A DNA stretch of 64,000 nt from Nannobrachium achirus (taxonomy: Eukaryota; Chordata; Actinopteri; Myctophiformes; Myctophidae), in NCBI GenBank assembly GCA_963921795.1, contig OY997659.1:54234311-54298310 (forward strand), read 5' to 3'. The notes beneath the pieces were generated by a model. The model saw nothing but the letters and a program-made list of their open reading frames with translations. It did no database searches and was not told the DNA's origin. Each line of letters begins with the position of its first letter. Within the stretch, counting starts at the first letter, position 1. The position numbers and the translations under genes are program-made. Of this stretch, positions 21,347 to 33,300 are shown piece by piece.

Positions 21347-22430
21347 GGCCCTGTCTTTCCCTAATAGGACTGAGAGAGAGAAAGAGAAGTATAGAGCTAA
21401 GACTTAGCCACCGCTCACTTCAAACTTGCTTTGATTTTTTTTTTTTTCAAAATGAAAATGCATTTCAACACGTAAGTTGTGTCATTAAATCAGATCTGTC
21501 TTTCACTCACTGTTTGACTGCAATGCATGCATGCAAGATGCACTGCATGGCTGCCCTGCCTCCCCCCCCCCCCCTCCCTCTTGACTTGCCTTCACCAATA
21601 GCGTTGTCAGGTCACAGGTGCATCAGGCTTATGCCACTTGTTTTTTTTTTGTGCCGATAAAGTATAATTAAAGCAAGACGGAGGCACGCCGTCTCAGGTG
21701 ATCTTGAGCACCGTGGGACACCGCTGAGTGAGCGGCAGCGACCGAGTGGCCGTGTCGAGCGGTGCGAAAGTTGCATGATGAGCCGACTCAGACAGATGGT
21801 GACTCTTAGTTGTGACCCAAGTGGTGCTGTTGTGCCACCGCTCACTTCAAACTTGGTTTGATTTTTTTCTTCTTAAATGAATTAATTTGTAGCCACCCGT
21901 GGACATCCGCTTCAGTGGCGTTTATCTCACACTGACGTCTGTTCAGGAGATTTACCATGAGCTTCATGGCTTCAGTAGCGTTTTTCTCACACTGACGTCT
22001 GTTCAGGAGATTTACCATGAGCTTCATGAGAAAGTGGAAGTGTGAGGAGAGCGTGAACGGATGCCTGGTGGCGTGTCAACAAGCCAGTGGACCCAAATCT
22101 TCTAATGGATTAATACTGGGACCATGGACATCGTCTGAGACTTTTTTAATGTATTATATTATTTAAATGCCAGAAAAAAGGTAATTTAATCAATTTAATA
22201 AAATGTATTAAAAATATTTATAGAAAAACCTGGCAGGGAATGTATTAACTATTGGTAACCAAGCATTATAGGCTACGTCCTACATGTTGTAGAAAGGGTT
22301 AAATGATAAAATCATTTTAAATGATAAAATCACAAGAGACTAACTCTTGTGATTTTATCATTTAACCCTTTCTTTTATTTCATTTCAGCTGTTTGCAGAT
22401 CTTTGTTCCATTGTTATCCTTGGCTTTTAT
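21347..22430. repeat. U4 head, shortened
   Basis: The second copy of the internal duplication is missing: the motif near 21836 runs straight into the sequence that follows the fourth motif in U1, making this head about 400 bp shorter. That is consistent with recombination between direct repeats. No gene is seen. Confidence 0.75.
22291..22373. repeat. U4 nested inverted duplication
   Basis: Where other units read TGTAGTCTTTCTTAGTCTC, U4 has two successive inverted copies of the following sequence: AGAAAGGGTTAAATGATAAA and then AAATGATAAAATCACAAGAG. The forward sequence resumes at about 22344. The result is a compound hairpin. Confidence 0.85.
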
Positions 22431-24494
22431 TTATTTTAATTTTTGGGTGTGTGTGTCCCAGTTTGCATGTGACCTCTGGGAGAAAGCCCAGCCCTGTAAC
22501 TCACGGTGTGGCGTGGCGCCAGTCTGCGAGGAAGACGGCGATGATCTCGGGGCTGATGTCCTTGGAGACTCCTCAGGGTCACCTCCCCCACTCACAGGCT
22601 GCTCTGGGGCCAAGTCTGGGTGAAGTGACGGCTGGGGAGGGGCCGCCTCTGCTGGTCGGAGGTCATTCCTGTCGATATGTGGTCCCATCCACGTGGACCA
22701 GATAGGACCGGAGTCCCAGCTGCTGCACACACACGCCTCTCCTCCATGGGCCGTCCTGTCCCCTGGGAGTGTCTTCATCCTTATGGGCTGCATGGCCGAC
22801 GCTCAGCTCCGGCAGATCCTTGGCAGACCCGTCATAGACCAGCTTTGTTGCTCCATGCTTCGCTCTCAGCTTGTCTGGAATTCCCGTAACGACTTCAGGC
22901 ATCAGCAGCTGGTCGGCCACAGGGAGAAGGGATCTCAGCCTCCGTGACATGAGCCGCTGTGCTGGGCTGCAATGCATGTTCTCAGTGGGCGTGTTTCGCC
23001 AATGCAAAATGGCCTTCCAGGGGTCCTCTTTGGCACGGTCAGCCTTCCTGCACAGGCTCTTTATGAGCTTCACTGCTGGCTCTGCTTTGTCATTAGCCTT
23101 TGGGTGTCTGGGTGAGGACATGACATGCTCGAAAAGAAACCCCACTCCCTCGCGAACAACCGGAACTCCCCACCAGCAAACTGGACTCCACAGTCTGAAA
23201 TGGTCTGGTACGCCATGGCGTGCAAACTGTGCCTTGCACCGCCGGATAGTGGTGTCCAAAGACAGGTCAGGGAGCAGGTCTATCTCCCAAAAGTCTGAGT
23301 AGTGTTCCACCACAAGCAAGAAGTTCTGCGCTGCATAGCTGTAAAGATCCATGCTCACCAGCTGCCAGGGACGTGTGGGGAGCGGGTGCGACATCATAGT
23401 CTCCCTCTGTTGTTCGTGTGCATACTCATTACTCCTTGTGTTCTGGCCAGCCCTCCAGCACCACAGACTTCAGCATTTGAAGACACACGTCCTCCACAGT
23501 GTGTGCTGGAATCTGTGCCAGGCGTTGGCTGCTGACGTTTAGGTAGTCCGCCTGCTGAATGGCCGTGGCATCACACTGCTCCTGCTGAAGTGTGAGGAGC
23601 ATGCTCTGAAGGCGCTTTGGCGCACTGAGGAGAGGCTTCTTGTCAGGGTCGGCCTTGAGGCCGTGGAAGCGGACCTCCTTCACTCCAAATGGCATCTTCT
23701 TCAGGCCCAGTCTCAGCTTCACTTCTCTGCACCTGTCCATCAAAGCAATGAGGTTCGTGTCATGGTCTCGATTGGCCTCCTCGTCTGTGTCCCCACCGGC
23801 CAACAATAAGGATATCGTCGGCTATAGGCTCGATCCCTGTCAGGCCCACTAGCAGCTCATGCTGCTTCCTCTGGTACAACTCCGGAGCAACTGACACACC
23901 GAAAGAGAGCTTCAGACAACGTTTTCTACCCCACTGTGTCCAAAATGTTGTCATCAGGCTGCTCTCTTCATCCAAGCGGCACTGCAGGAACGCATCGCGT
24001 GCATCCACCAGTGTGAATATATGTGCCTTATAGGCAGCTTATACAGCACGTCATCCAATGTGGGCATCAGGTAATGGGACCGTTTCAGAGCTCGTTGAGG
24101 GGCTTTGAGTCAATACAAAGTGTCAATTTATCTGGCTTTTTCACTATGACCAGGTTGCTAATCCAGTCTGTGGGTCGAGTGACTGGTTAAGTGCCCATCC
24201 TCTTCGTATCGATAGATAGATAGATAGATAGATACCTTTATTATCCCAAGGGGGAAATTCAAGCTGCACTTTAACAGCTGCCTTGAGGGCCACTGGAACA
24301 TTCCTGGGAGCACACTGAACCAGTGCCATGGTGCTGTCCAGCTCAAAGTGAACGGGCACAACATTTCATGGTAGGTGCTGACAAGATGCTCTGTAGTCAG
24401 GACCCCCTTCCTACAGTGCTCCACCCACTCATTCTACTGTACTTCTGCACTATGGATGCCCGGTGAAGTTCGTTAACATTCTCCGGTAGTTCCA
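22431..24494 (-). mobile_element. U4 gypsy pol remnant
   Basis: Integrase 23397-22663, thumb 23806-23600, RT core 24008-23760. The GATA tract has six repeats (24211-24234). A 3-bp loss near 24185 (GACTGGTTAA) distinguishes it. Confidence 0.9.
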
Positions 24495-25737
24495 TGATGG
24501 AATGAGGGACAAGGTCATGATGGGTGGATTAGAATCTGCCCCCTTCAGAGTAGGTACTGGAGTGAGACAGGGATGTGTTCTCACACCGGTCCTGTTTAAC
24601 ATCTTCCTCCTGTGTGTAACAACACTACTTCACAAGGAAAAGGAGGAGGGGAGTGGGGTGACCGGATGGGAACCTCTTCAACATCAGGAGGCTCCAAGCT
24701 ACAACAAAGCTCCAGTCTGTAGGCATACTGGAACTACCTTGTGGCCACACATGCCAGAATCACTGCAGGCCACTCTGGCAGCCGCTGTGAGAGCCTACAG
24801 CAGAACGGGACTGTCTGTAAACATATCAAAGACAGAAGTCCTCTGCCAGTGGTCTTCAGAACCTCCACAGACACCACCAGCCTTCTCTGTTGCAGATTCA
24901 CCTCTTAACATCGTTCCACATTTCAAGCACCTTGGGAGCATCCTGTCAGAAGACTGCAGCATCGATCAGGACATCCAAAACAGGATCAAACAGTCCTCGT
25001 CCTCCTTTGGAAAAGGTTCTTCAGCAACAGCAACCTCCACCTCCACACACAAATAGCAGTCTACAAGGCAATATGCATATCCACCCTCCTATACGGTTGT
25101 GAGTCATGGACCATCTACTCCCGGCATCTGAAGATGCTCGAGGCATTCCACATCAAATGCCTCCAACGCATCCTGAGTGCCAAGACTGTATATCACACTG
25201 CAGAACCAGCTGCAGGAGCATAGAGGCCACGCCCACGATTATGCAACACCAGCTAAGATGGCTTGGACATGATTACATGTCCAAGCCATCTTAGCTGGCG
25301 TTGGCCCAGGTGGAGTTGGCCATATTACAAGGCAGGCGACTGGATGCCATCCAGTCGCCTGCCTTGTAATATGGCCAACTCCACCTGGGCCAACGCTCTG
25401 CAGGGGGACCCAAGAAGAGGCTGAAGGACCAACTAAAGACCTCCCTTAAAAAGTGTGGAATCGAGCCTGCTTCCCTTGAAGACACCGCTGCTTCTCCCGG
25501 TGTGGACTCTGCCAACAAGGAGTCCAACTGGCAGAGGAGAACAGAATAACACATCGCCTGGCAAAAAGGCAGAGGAGGAAGTTGGCCAAACCTGCACCTG
25601 CACCATCGGGTCAGATCTTCACTTGCCCTGTCTGTGACAGGCAGTGTGCATGGACTATAAGGTCATCAAAGGACCCACACATTATGGCAGAAGTCATGAT
25701 AGGCCACGATGGACTAACTTAAGCAAGTAAGTAAGTG
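24495..25737 (+). mobile_element. U4 LINE RT remnant
   Basis: RT open stretch 24502-25056 with two substitutions near the missing [FY]ADD site. AAGT tail to 25737. Confidence 0.85.
25249..25395. repeat. U4 paired palindromes
   Basis: Same as U1: 23-bp arms from 25249 and 48-bp arms from 25299. Confidence 0.9.
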
Positions 25738-26202
25738 GTATGTATAAGGGCCACGAGAGGGGCTGTCCATGCCCATAGCCAATCAGATGGGCATAAATGG
25801 GCACATGCATATATTCTTTTGTTAATCCTCTGGAGATTGGAGATGAATGATTTCATTTGGTGGGGAGGAAGTGTTCATTACACATTGTTCTGAAACAGTT
25901 TTCTTTCCAGTGGTGGAAGAACTACTCAACTTCTTTACCGTGTGACTTTCCTCTTCTATACCCTCCCTGTATTTGAACCCGGGTTCCCACGCACTTGCCA
26001 GCCTGCTTGCTCAGGGGAGGAATTATAATTATAATTATGCTCGGGATAAGATAAGATGAGGAACTCTGGAAATCTCAGTTGGAAGATGGATGGAGTGACC
26101 TCAATAAAGATGCAAGATGGACTATCCACTCACTACTTATTAGAGTAGCATCGTTTTGTATTCTAGCACCGCTCCTTCAATGAAATTAACGTAATGCCTA
26201 TT
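25738..26202. other. U4 linker, no gene
   Basis: Counterpart of the U1 linker. Nothing additional is seen. Confidence 0.6.
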
Positions 26203-26461
26203 TCTTCATCTGAGGTCACAATTACTGCGTCAGCAATGGGCTTACGTCATCGATCAATGAGCTTACGTCATCGATCAATGCGTTTACGTCATCGGCCCGT
26301 AGTTTAAAATGAGATGCCTTTCAACGTAAGTCTCAGTGCCGTTATAGTTATATGGTTGTTTATCTTAAGGATAATTATTATTCAGTTTCATCACTTGTAA
26401 CTTCAAGAGCAGATCAAAGCACATTCAGCTGAATCAAACTCTCAGTTTGATTCAGCTGAAA
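26203..26461 (+). promoter_or_regulatory. U4 promoter and start-codon hairpin
   Basis: TTACGTCA sites start at 26242, 26263 and 26284 and TTTAAAA at 26303. The hairpin is at 26424-26460. Confidence 0.6.
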
Positions 26462-27799
26462 ATGGACTCATTCAAGATGAGATGTTTGAAGGTGTTGCTG
26501 GTCCTTTGCTTTCTACAGAGCACTGTATGTCAGCTCAGAGACCCTCTGAACCTACACATCTGCCATCATGAAGGCCTGTCATATGACAGAGAGGCCCTGC
26601 AGAAGACAGCAGCATCTGAAGACGGCGTCCTGATGCTGAACTTCAAGGCTTATGGAAGGTTCTTTAACTTGAAGATGAAGAGGGACAGCAGCCAGTTGTC
26701 TCCACACCTCACGCTGGAGGCGCCCAATGCCAGCGCTCACATGTACACCGTAGAGGTCTTGGGTGAGAATGGCACCGTAACTCATGGCACTGTGATCGAT
26801 GGCCGCTTCGAGGGCCTGATCCACACGGGTCAAGGCACATACCATGTGGAACGTTCTGAGACCTACTTCAATGTGAGTGTTCCCCATCACTCTGTCATCT
26901 TTCATGAGAAGGACACCAGCTATCCTCATAGTGGCTCCCAGGAGGGTGGCTGTGCTGACCACTCACTCTCTGTGGAGGAGACGGCGTCCCAGCCATCAGA
27001 CCCGATTAAAACGAGGTGGTGCGGCATGTACCTCCAGGCTGACCACCTCTACTTGAGGAAACACAAGACAGAGGAGCAGGTCGCGAAAATGCTAAACGAA
27101 AACATGAAGTTCCTCAACAAAGTGTTTGACGGGGTCACTTTTGAGGAATTCCTGGGTGGATCAACGAAACTCCAATTTTATGTGAAAAAGATGACCATCT
27201 ACGGAGATTCAAACAATGACTTCAAGGATGAGCGCATGAATGTAATGCAGGTTTTGGATGTCCTCTCAAAACAGAATCACGACGACTACTGCCTGGCCTA
27301 TTTGTTCACCAGCAGAAGGTTTAAGAGGACAGGGTCGATTGGCGAAGCTAGTCTTGGGCAGCCGGAGGTAGAGGCGGGAATCTGCGCAAAGAACTCAATG
27401 TCGTATCCAAATGACCCAACCCGACCCCCATTGAAAGAACTTTGGTCTAAGAACACAGGCGTTGTTACTGACCTAAACAAATGGGGTCAACCTCTCAGAC
27501 CTATAACCACACATATCAACTTTGCCCATAATATTGGACACAGCCTTGGCTCCCCACATGACGATGTGGTACATGACGTCTGCAACAAGCTTGGCAAACA
27601 CAATGACGAATGCAATAAGATGAAGTATGACTCATTCATTATGTATTATGGAAACACACCAGGGAACCGGCCAAACAACATCTTGTACTCACCATGCAGC
27701 AAGTGCAGCATGTATACTGTGCTAAACGGCTCTAGGTTAGCAACTGGCGAATTAGGAGAAAGACCAAGAAGATGCTTAAGCTTCAATAAACCTCATTAA
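26462..27799 (+). CDS. U4 ADAM10-like secreted pseudoprotease (intact)
   Basis: A 445-residue frame differing from U1 by Pro-to-Gln in the prodomain (SSQLSPH) and by the last residue (His instead of Arg). All other hallmarks match: signal peptide, GGCADHS, HNIGHSLGSPH lacking the catalytic Glu, Met-turn, and no disintegrin or membrane part. Confidence 0.9.
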   Translation: MDSFKMRCLKVLLVLCFLQSTVCQLRDPLNLHICHHEGLSYDREALQKTAASEDGVLMLNFKAYGRFFNLKMKRDSSQLSPHLTLEAPNASAHMYTVEVLGENGTVTHGTVIDGRFEGLIHTGQGTYHVERSETYFNVSVPHHSVIFHEKDTSYPHSGSQEGGCADHSLSVEETASQPSDPIKTRWCGMYLQADHLYLRKHKTEEQVAKMLNENMKFLNKVFDGVTFEEFLGGSTKLQFYVKKMTIYGDSNNDFKDERMNVMQVLDVLSKQNHDDYCLAYLFTSRRFKRTGSIGEASLGQPEVEAGICAKNSMSYPNDPTRPPLKELWSKNTGVVTDLNKWGQPLRPITTHINFAHNIGHSLGSPHDDVVHDVCNKLGKHNDECNKMKYDSFIMYYGNTPGNRPNNILYSPCSKCSMYTVLNGSRLATGELGERPRRCLSFNKPH

Positions 27800-28053
27800 A
27801 TACCTCTGTTAGTATTCTTTAAAACTAATAGAGATGAGACGGTTGTGTGTCCTTTTGGTAGCTTTATTGACATCCACTCCACCTCTCCTGAGTGAAATGT
27901 CTGGAGCTGGAGTCTGGTGCAACGCACAGGTCCTGGACCTGGTGAGACGTAGGAGGGGCCCGGACAGGAGTCAATCCACAGAGCCTGGTCCTTCCTTGCG
28001 CCAGATTTCCTCTCCCAGTCTCGGCAGAGTAGTTCCAGAGTGGTGGAGTGAGT
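27800..28053 (+). other. U4 tail with signal-peptide-like ORF
   Basis: Frame from 27834, 176 codons, ending at 28364 in the next head. Confidence 0.3.
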
Positions 28054-29315
28054 GGCCCTGTCTTTCCCTAATAGGACTGAGAGAGAGAGAGAGAAGTATA
28101 GAGCTAAGACTTAGCCACCGCTCACTTCAAACTTGCTTTGATTTTTTTTTTTTTCAAAATGAAAATGCATTTCAACACGTGAGTTGTGTCATTAAATCAG
28201 ATCTGTCTTTCACTCACTGTTTGACTGCAATGCATGCATGCAAGATGCACTGCATGGCTGCCCTGCCCCCCCCCCCCCTCCCTCTTGACTTGCCTTCACC
28301 AATAGCGTTGTCAGGTCACAGGTGCATCAGGCTTGTGCCACTTGTTTTTTTTTTGTGCCGATAAAGTATAATTAAAGCAAGACGGAGGCACGCCGTCTCA
28401 GGTGATCTTGAGCACCGTGGGACACCGCTGAGTGAGCGGCAGCGACCGAGTGGCCGTGTCGAGCGGTGCGAAAGTTGCATGATGAGCCGACTCAGACAGA
28501 TGGTGACTCTTAGTTGTGACCCAAGTGGTGCTGTTGTGCCACCGCTCACTTCAAACTTGGTTTGACTTTTTTTTCCTCCAAAATGAATTAGTTTGTTGGT
28601 GACACACACGCACCACCGCTCACTTCAAACTTGGTTTGATTTTTTTTTTTTTTTTTTTCAAAATGAATATGCATTTCAACACGTGTGTTGTGTCATATTA
28701 AATCAGATCTGCCTTTCACTCACTGTGTGACTGCAATGCATGCATGCAAGAAGCACTGCATGGCTGCCCTGCCCCCCCCCCTCTCCCTCTTGACTTGCCT
28801 TCACCAATAGCGTTGTCAGGTCACAGGTGCATCAGGCTTGTGCCACTTGTTTTTTTTTGTGCCGATAATAAAGTATAATTAAAGCATGACGGAGGCACGC
28901 CGTCTCAGGTGATCTTGAGCCTGATGAGCCGACTCAGCGCCGCAGACAGATGGTGACTTAGTTGTGACGCAAGTGGTGCTGTTGTGCCACCGCTCACTTC
29001 AAACTTGGTTTGATTTTTTTCTTCTTAAATGAATTAATTTGTAGCCACCCGTGGACATCCGCTTCAGTGGCGTTTATCTCACACTGACGTCTGTTCAGGA
29101 GATTTACCATGAGCTTCATGAGAAATGGCTTCAGTAGCGTTTATCTCACACTGACGTCTGTTCAGGAGATTTACCATGAGCTTCATGAGAAAGTGGAAGT
29201 GTGAGGAGAGCGTGAACGGATGCCTGGTGGCGTGTCAACAAGCCAGTGGACCCAAATCTTCTAATGGATTAATACTGGGACCATGGACATCGTCTGAGAC
29301 TTTTTTAATGTATTA
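28054..29315. repeat. U5 head, left part up to the Helitron
   Basis: Standard head blocks, with the motif near 28114, 28542, 28616 and 28988. It is cut by the Helitron at the AATGTATTA target. The remainder of the head resumes at 36034. Confidence 0.75.
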
Positions 29316-30092
29316 TCTATCTATAAATGCGAGAAGTCTCTGCGTGTCTGTCTGTCTGTCTGCGTGTATGTAATCCGCGTATCTCGAGAACCGTTCGTCC
29401 CACCGGCTTCAGATTCGGCACGCACGTTCTCCGCCGCGGCGCGGAGTGCAGTGCCCGGCCTCGACCCGACCCGACGCGCGTTTTTTCCGAAACGGCGCAA
29501 ACCGTTCGGAATCTCCTTATGCGGAGCTGATTGTTGACATCAGGCTGTTCCGGAGGAAATCGGCGCAAGCGCTGACTCATTGTGACATCATTTCATAAAA
29601 GGCTCTGACATCGCGTACGCAACATGTTCAGGAGATTTACCATGAGCTTCATGAGAAAGTGGAAGTGTGAGGAGAGCGTGAACGGATGCCTGGTGGCGTG
29701 TCAACAAGCCAGTGGACCCAAATCTTCTAATGGATTAATACTGGGACCATGGACATCGTCTGAGACTTTTTTAATGTATTATCTATCTATAAATGCGAGA
29801 AGTCTCTGCGTGTCTGTCTGTCTGTCTGCGTGTATGTAATCCGCGTATCTCGAGAACCGTTCGTCCCACCGGCTTCAGATTCGGCACGCACGTTCTCCGC
29901 CGCGGCGCGGAATGCAGTGCCCGGCCTCGACCCGACCCGACGCGCGTTTTTTCCGAAACGGCGCAAACCGTTCGGAATCTCCTTATGCGGAGCTGATTGT
30001 TGACATCAGGCTGTTCCGGAGGAAATCGGCGCAAGCGCTGACTCATTGTGACATCATTTCATAAAAGGCTCTGACATCGCGTACGCAACATG
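29161..30092. repeat. 466-bp tandem duplication: host flank plus Helitron 5' end
   Basis: Positions 29161-29626 and 29627-30092 are almost identical; the one difference I saw is AGTGCAGTG against AATGCAGTG. Each copy holds about 155 bp of the unit head and about 311 bp of Helitron 5' end. The join at 29625-29627 (ACATG then TTCAGGAG) has a 2-base TG overlap. Confidence 0.95.
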
Positions 30093-30306
30093 AGTCAAAT
30101 ACAGAGATCTCCATATATGGGCATATGGGCAGATCTCCATATATGGGCATATGGGCATTCTGACATCACTGGCATTCTGACATCACTTCTGCTGACTCAT
30201 TCTGACATCACTCCTGTATATAAGACAGGCATCAGTCTGACATCACACTGCTGACCATTATAAGTAAGACAGGCATTATCTCAGAGATCAGATGCAAGCA
30301 GCTACA

Positions 30307-30393
30307 GAGGAGAGACCTCATCGCCTTCCCACCTTTGTTCAGGGTAACATGAGGAGAGACCTCATCGCCTTCCCACCTTTGTTCAGGGTAACA
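30307..30393. repeat. 44-bp tandem duplication before the Helitron ORF
   Basis: The sequence starting GAGGAGAGACCTCATCGCC is present at 30307 and again at 30351. Only the second copy leads directly into the transposase ATG at 30393. Confidence 0.9.
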
Positions 30394-33300
30394 TGCCTAA
30401 AGGAACAAGAGCCCACCGCAAACGCATGCGTGACACACTACAAAATGTACGGAAATGTGAATCACATGAAGCACGAGACGCACGCCTAGCTGCAAATAAT
30501 GCACGGAACAAACGTGCACGACAGGAGGAGACGCCGGACATGCAAGCACAGCGCCAAGCAGCAAATAACGCACAATCCAAACGTGCACGCCTGGAGGAGA
30601 CGCCGGACATGCAAGCACAGCGCCAAGCTGCAGATAACGCACAAACCAAACGTGCGCGCCTGGAGGAGACGCCGGACATGCAAGCACAGCGCCAAGCTGC
30701 AGATAACGCACAAACCAAACGTGCACGCCAGGAGGAGACGCCGGACATGCAAGCACAGCGCCAAGCTGCAGATAACGCACAAACCAAACGTGCACGCCAG
30801 GAGGAGACGCCGGACATGCAAGCACAGCGCCAAGCAGCAAATAACGCACAATCCAAACGTGCGCGCCTGGAGGAGACGTCGGATAGGCGAGCCGGGCGCC
30901 AGGCAAGGGACAGCGAGCACCAGCAGGAACTTCACCGTGCCCGACTGGAAGAAGTGCGCCATGCCAAACGGAATCTAGCACGGTATCAAGATACTGACTT
31001 ATTTCAAGAGGACGTTGATTCCAGACACACACTGAGCAAAACCTCACTGTTTCTATGTCCCGAATGCTCAGATTGCAAAGCCTTGGTATGGAAAGAGGAG
31101 AGAAAGGGTTTCTGCTGCAACTCAGGGAAGATTAACCTTACATATGACCCTGAAAATCACAAACCAGGCTCAATCCCACCAAAGCCTCCACAAGCTATGA
31201 TGGACCTTTTCCTTAATCAGAAATTTGTGGAGCATGCAAGACAGTACAACAATGCACTGTCAATGGCAAGTATCGGTTTATGAGAGATACCTATAAGTGG
31301 GTTCTTTCCTGGCCCACGCATTCAAGGCAAGATATATCATTACATTTCTTCTCCCCTTGCAGAGCAGGGTCAAACCCCAAAATTTGCTCAGATCTACTTC
31401 CACGATCCTGCCCATGAGCTAGAGTACCGTCGAGCCCATGCCTCGAACAGCGAGCTCAATGTTTCTTTTTTGGTGACCGCACAACAAGCCATTCGTAACT
31501 GCAACCACTACGTAAGGCAGTTCAAGTCAGCTATCGAGTACGTGGCCAATAATGACAGTACTAATGACCTTCAAATTGTCCTAACAGCTCGGACAAGGCG
31601 CAGAGACCTCCATCGTGGAACTATTAACCTTCCATCCTCAGATAGTGACGTGGCTGTCATTGCTCCTGGAGCTACCATGACCGAGCAGTTTGGAAGATTG
31701 TCTGTCGCTCTTCATGTCAGAGGAGGAGCAATTCAGACAATCGATGCTATGCATCCCGCATATGATCCATTATCTTATGTACTCCTGCTGCCTTACGGTT
31801 CCCAGGGTTACCACACTGAGCTGCCAGGAATCTCACCAACTGCCTTCTATTGCTATCATCTTCAAGTGCGTGACCCAGCTCATCACTTCAATTTACTGCT
31901 CCGTGGTGGGAAACTGACACACCAGTATGCATGTGACATGATGGCTAAAATTGAATCACACCGCCTCAACTGGGTCCGCCACAACCAGAAGTCCATCAAG
32001 GCTGAAAAGTACAACGTTATTGTTGATGCCCTCAACAGTGACGCTGAGGTGTTACCTGGACGCCTGACCATCCTGCCACCTTCAATTTATGGATCTCCAC
32101 GGTGGTTTGCCAAGCAGTTCCAGGATGCAATGGCATTGGTCCGAGTCAAGGGAAAGCCTGACTTCTTTTTGACAATGACATGCAACCAAGAGTGGCCAGA
32201 AATCAAGGAATCGATTCTTCCAGGTCAGCAACCCTTTCAGAGACCAGACATCATCGCTAGAGTGTTCCACATGAAGACGGAAGGATTACTCACAGACATC
32301 CTCAAGCATGACATCTTGGGCCACGTGGACGCCTATGTAATGGTGAAAGAAACGCACAAGCGCCATCTTCCACATATTCACATGCTCCTGACCATGGCAG
32401 CCCGCGACAAGCCCAGGAACTCAACTGATATTGATCGTGTGGTCTCTGCCGAAATTCCTAACAAAGACACAAATCCAGAACTACATCGGATTGTCACAAA
32501 ATGTATGATTCATGGTCCATGTGGACACTTGAACCCTGACAGTCCTTGCATGGCAAACGGGAAATGTACAAAGGACTATCCCAAACCCCTGCGACAGAAC
32601 ACCAGCTTTCCTGAGAACTCCTTTGCTCTCTACAGGAGAAGGAGTGAAGGAGCACCCGGTGCTCCCACCACAAAGAACCTTTTTTGCCCTGAAAAGGGCA
32701 AAAAAATTCCTGTAGCTGTCAACAATGCATGGGTTGTACCTTACAATCCATACCTCACGCAGCGGTACAATTGCCACATCAACCTCGAAATTGTGTCTAC
32801 TGTCGCGAGTGTTAAGTACATCTACAAATATATTGAAAAGGGACCAGATCAGTGCCTGGTGAGACTGGACATTCCGGAAGAAGCAAAAGAGGATTTGCGA
32901 CATGATGAAATGACACGTTACGAACTAGGACGATACATTACTGCATCCGAGTCATTCTGGCGCATCTATAACTTCCCCATTCAACGCAAACATCCACCTG
33001 TCGAGATGCTAGCAATTCATCTGGAGGATGAGCAGATCATCATGTTCAATGACCAGGGTGACGCACAGAATGTGGTGGACTCAGGGGCCCCTGCAACCAC
33101 ACTCACCGCCTTCTTTAATGCCATGACTGAACACCCACATATGCGACATGTTTTGTATCCTGATGTATTTCAACACTTCACTTACAAGACAAAAGCATTC
33201 CACTTGCGGACGAAAAAAATGACTTCTCGGGAAGACCATATGGCTGACACTGTTGGACGACTCCCCATGATTGCCCTCAACCCTCACACTGCTGAGCTGT

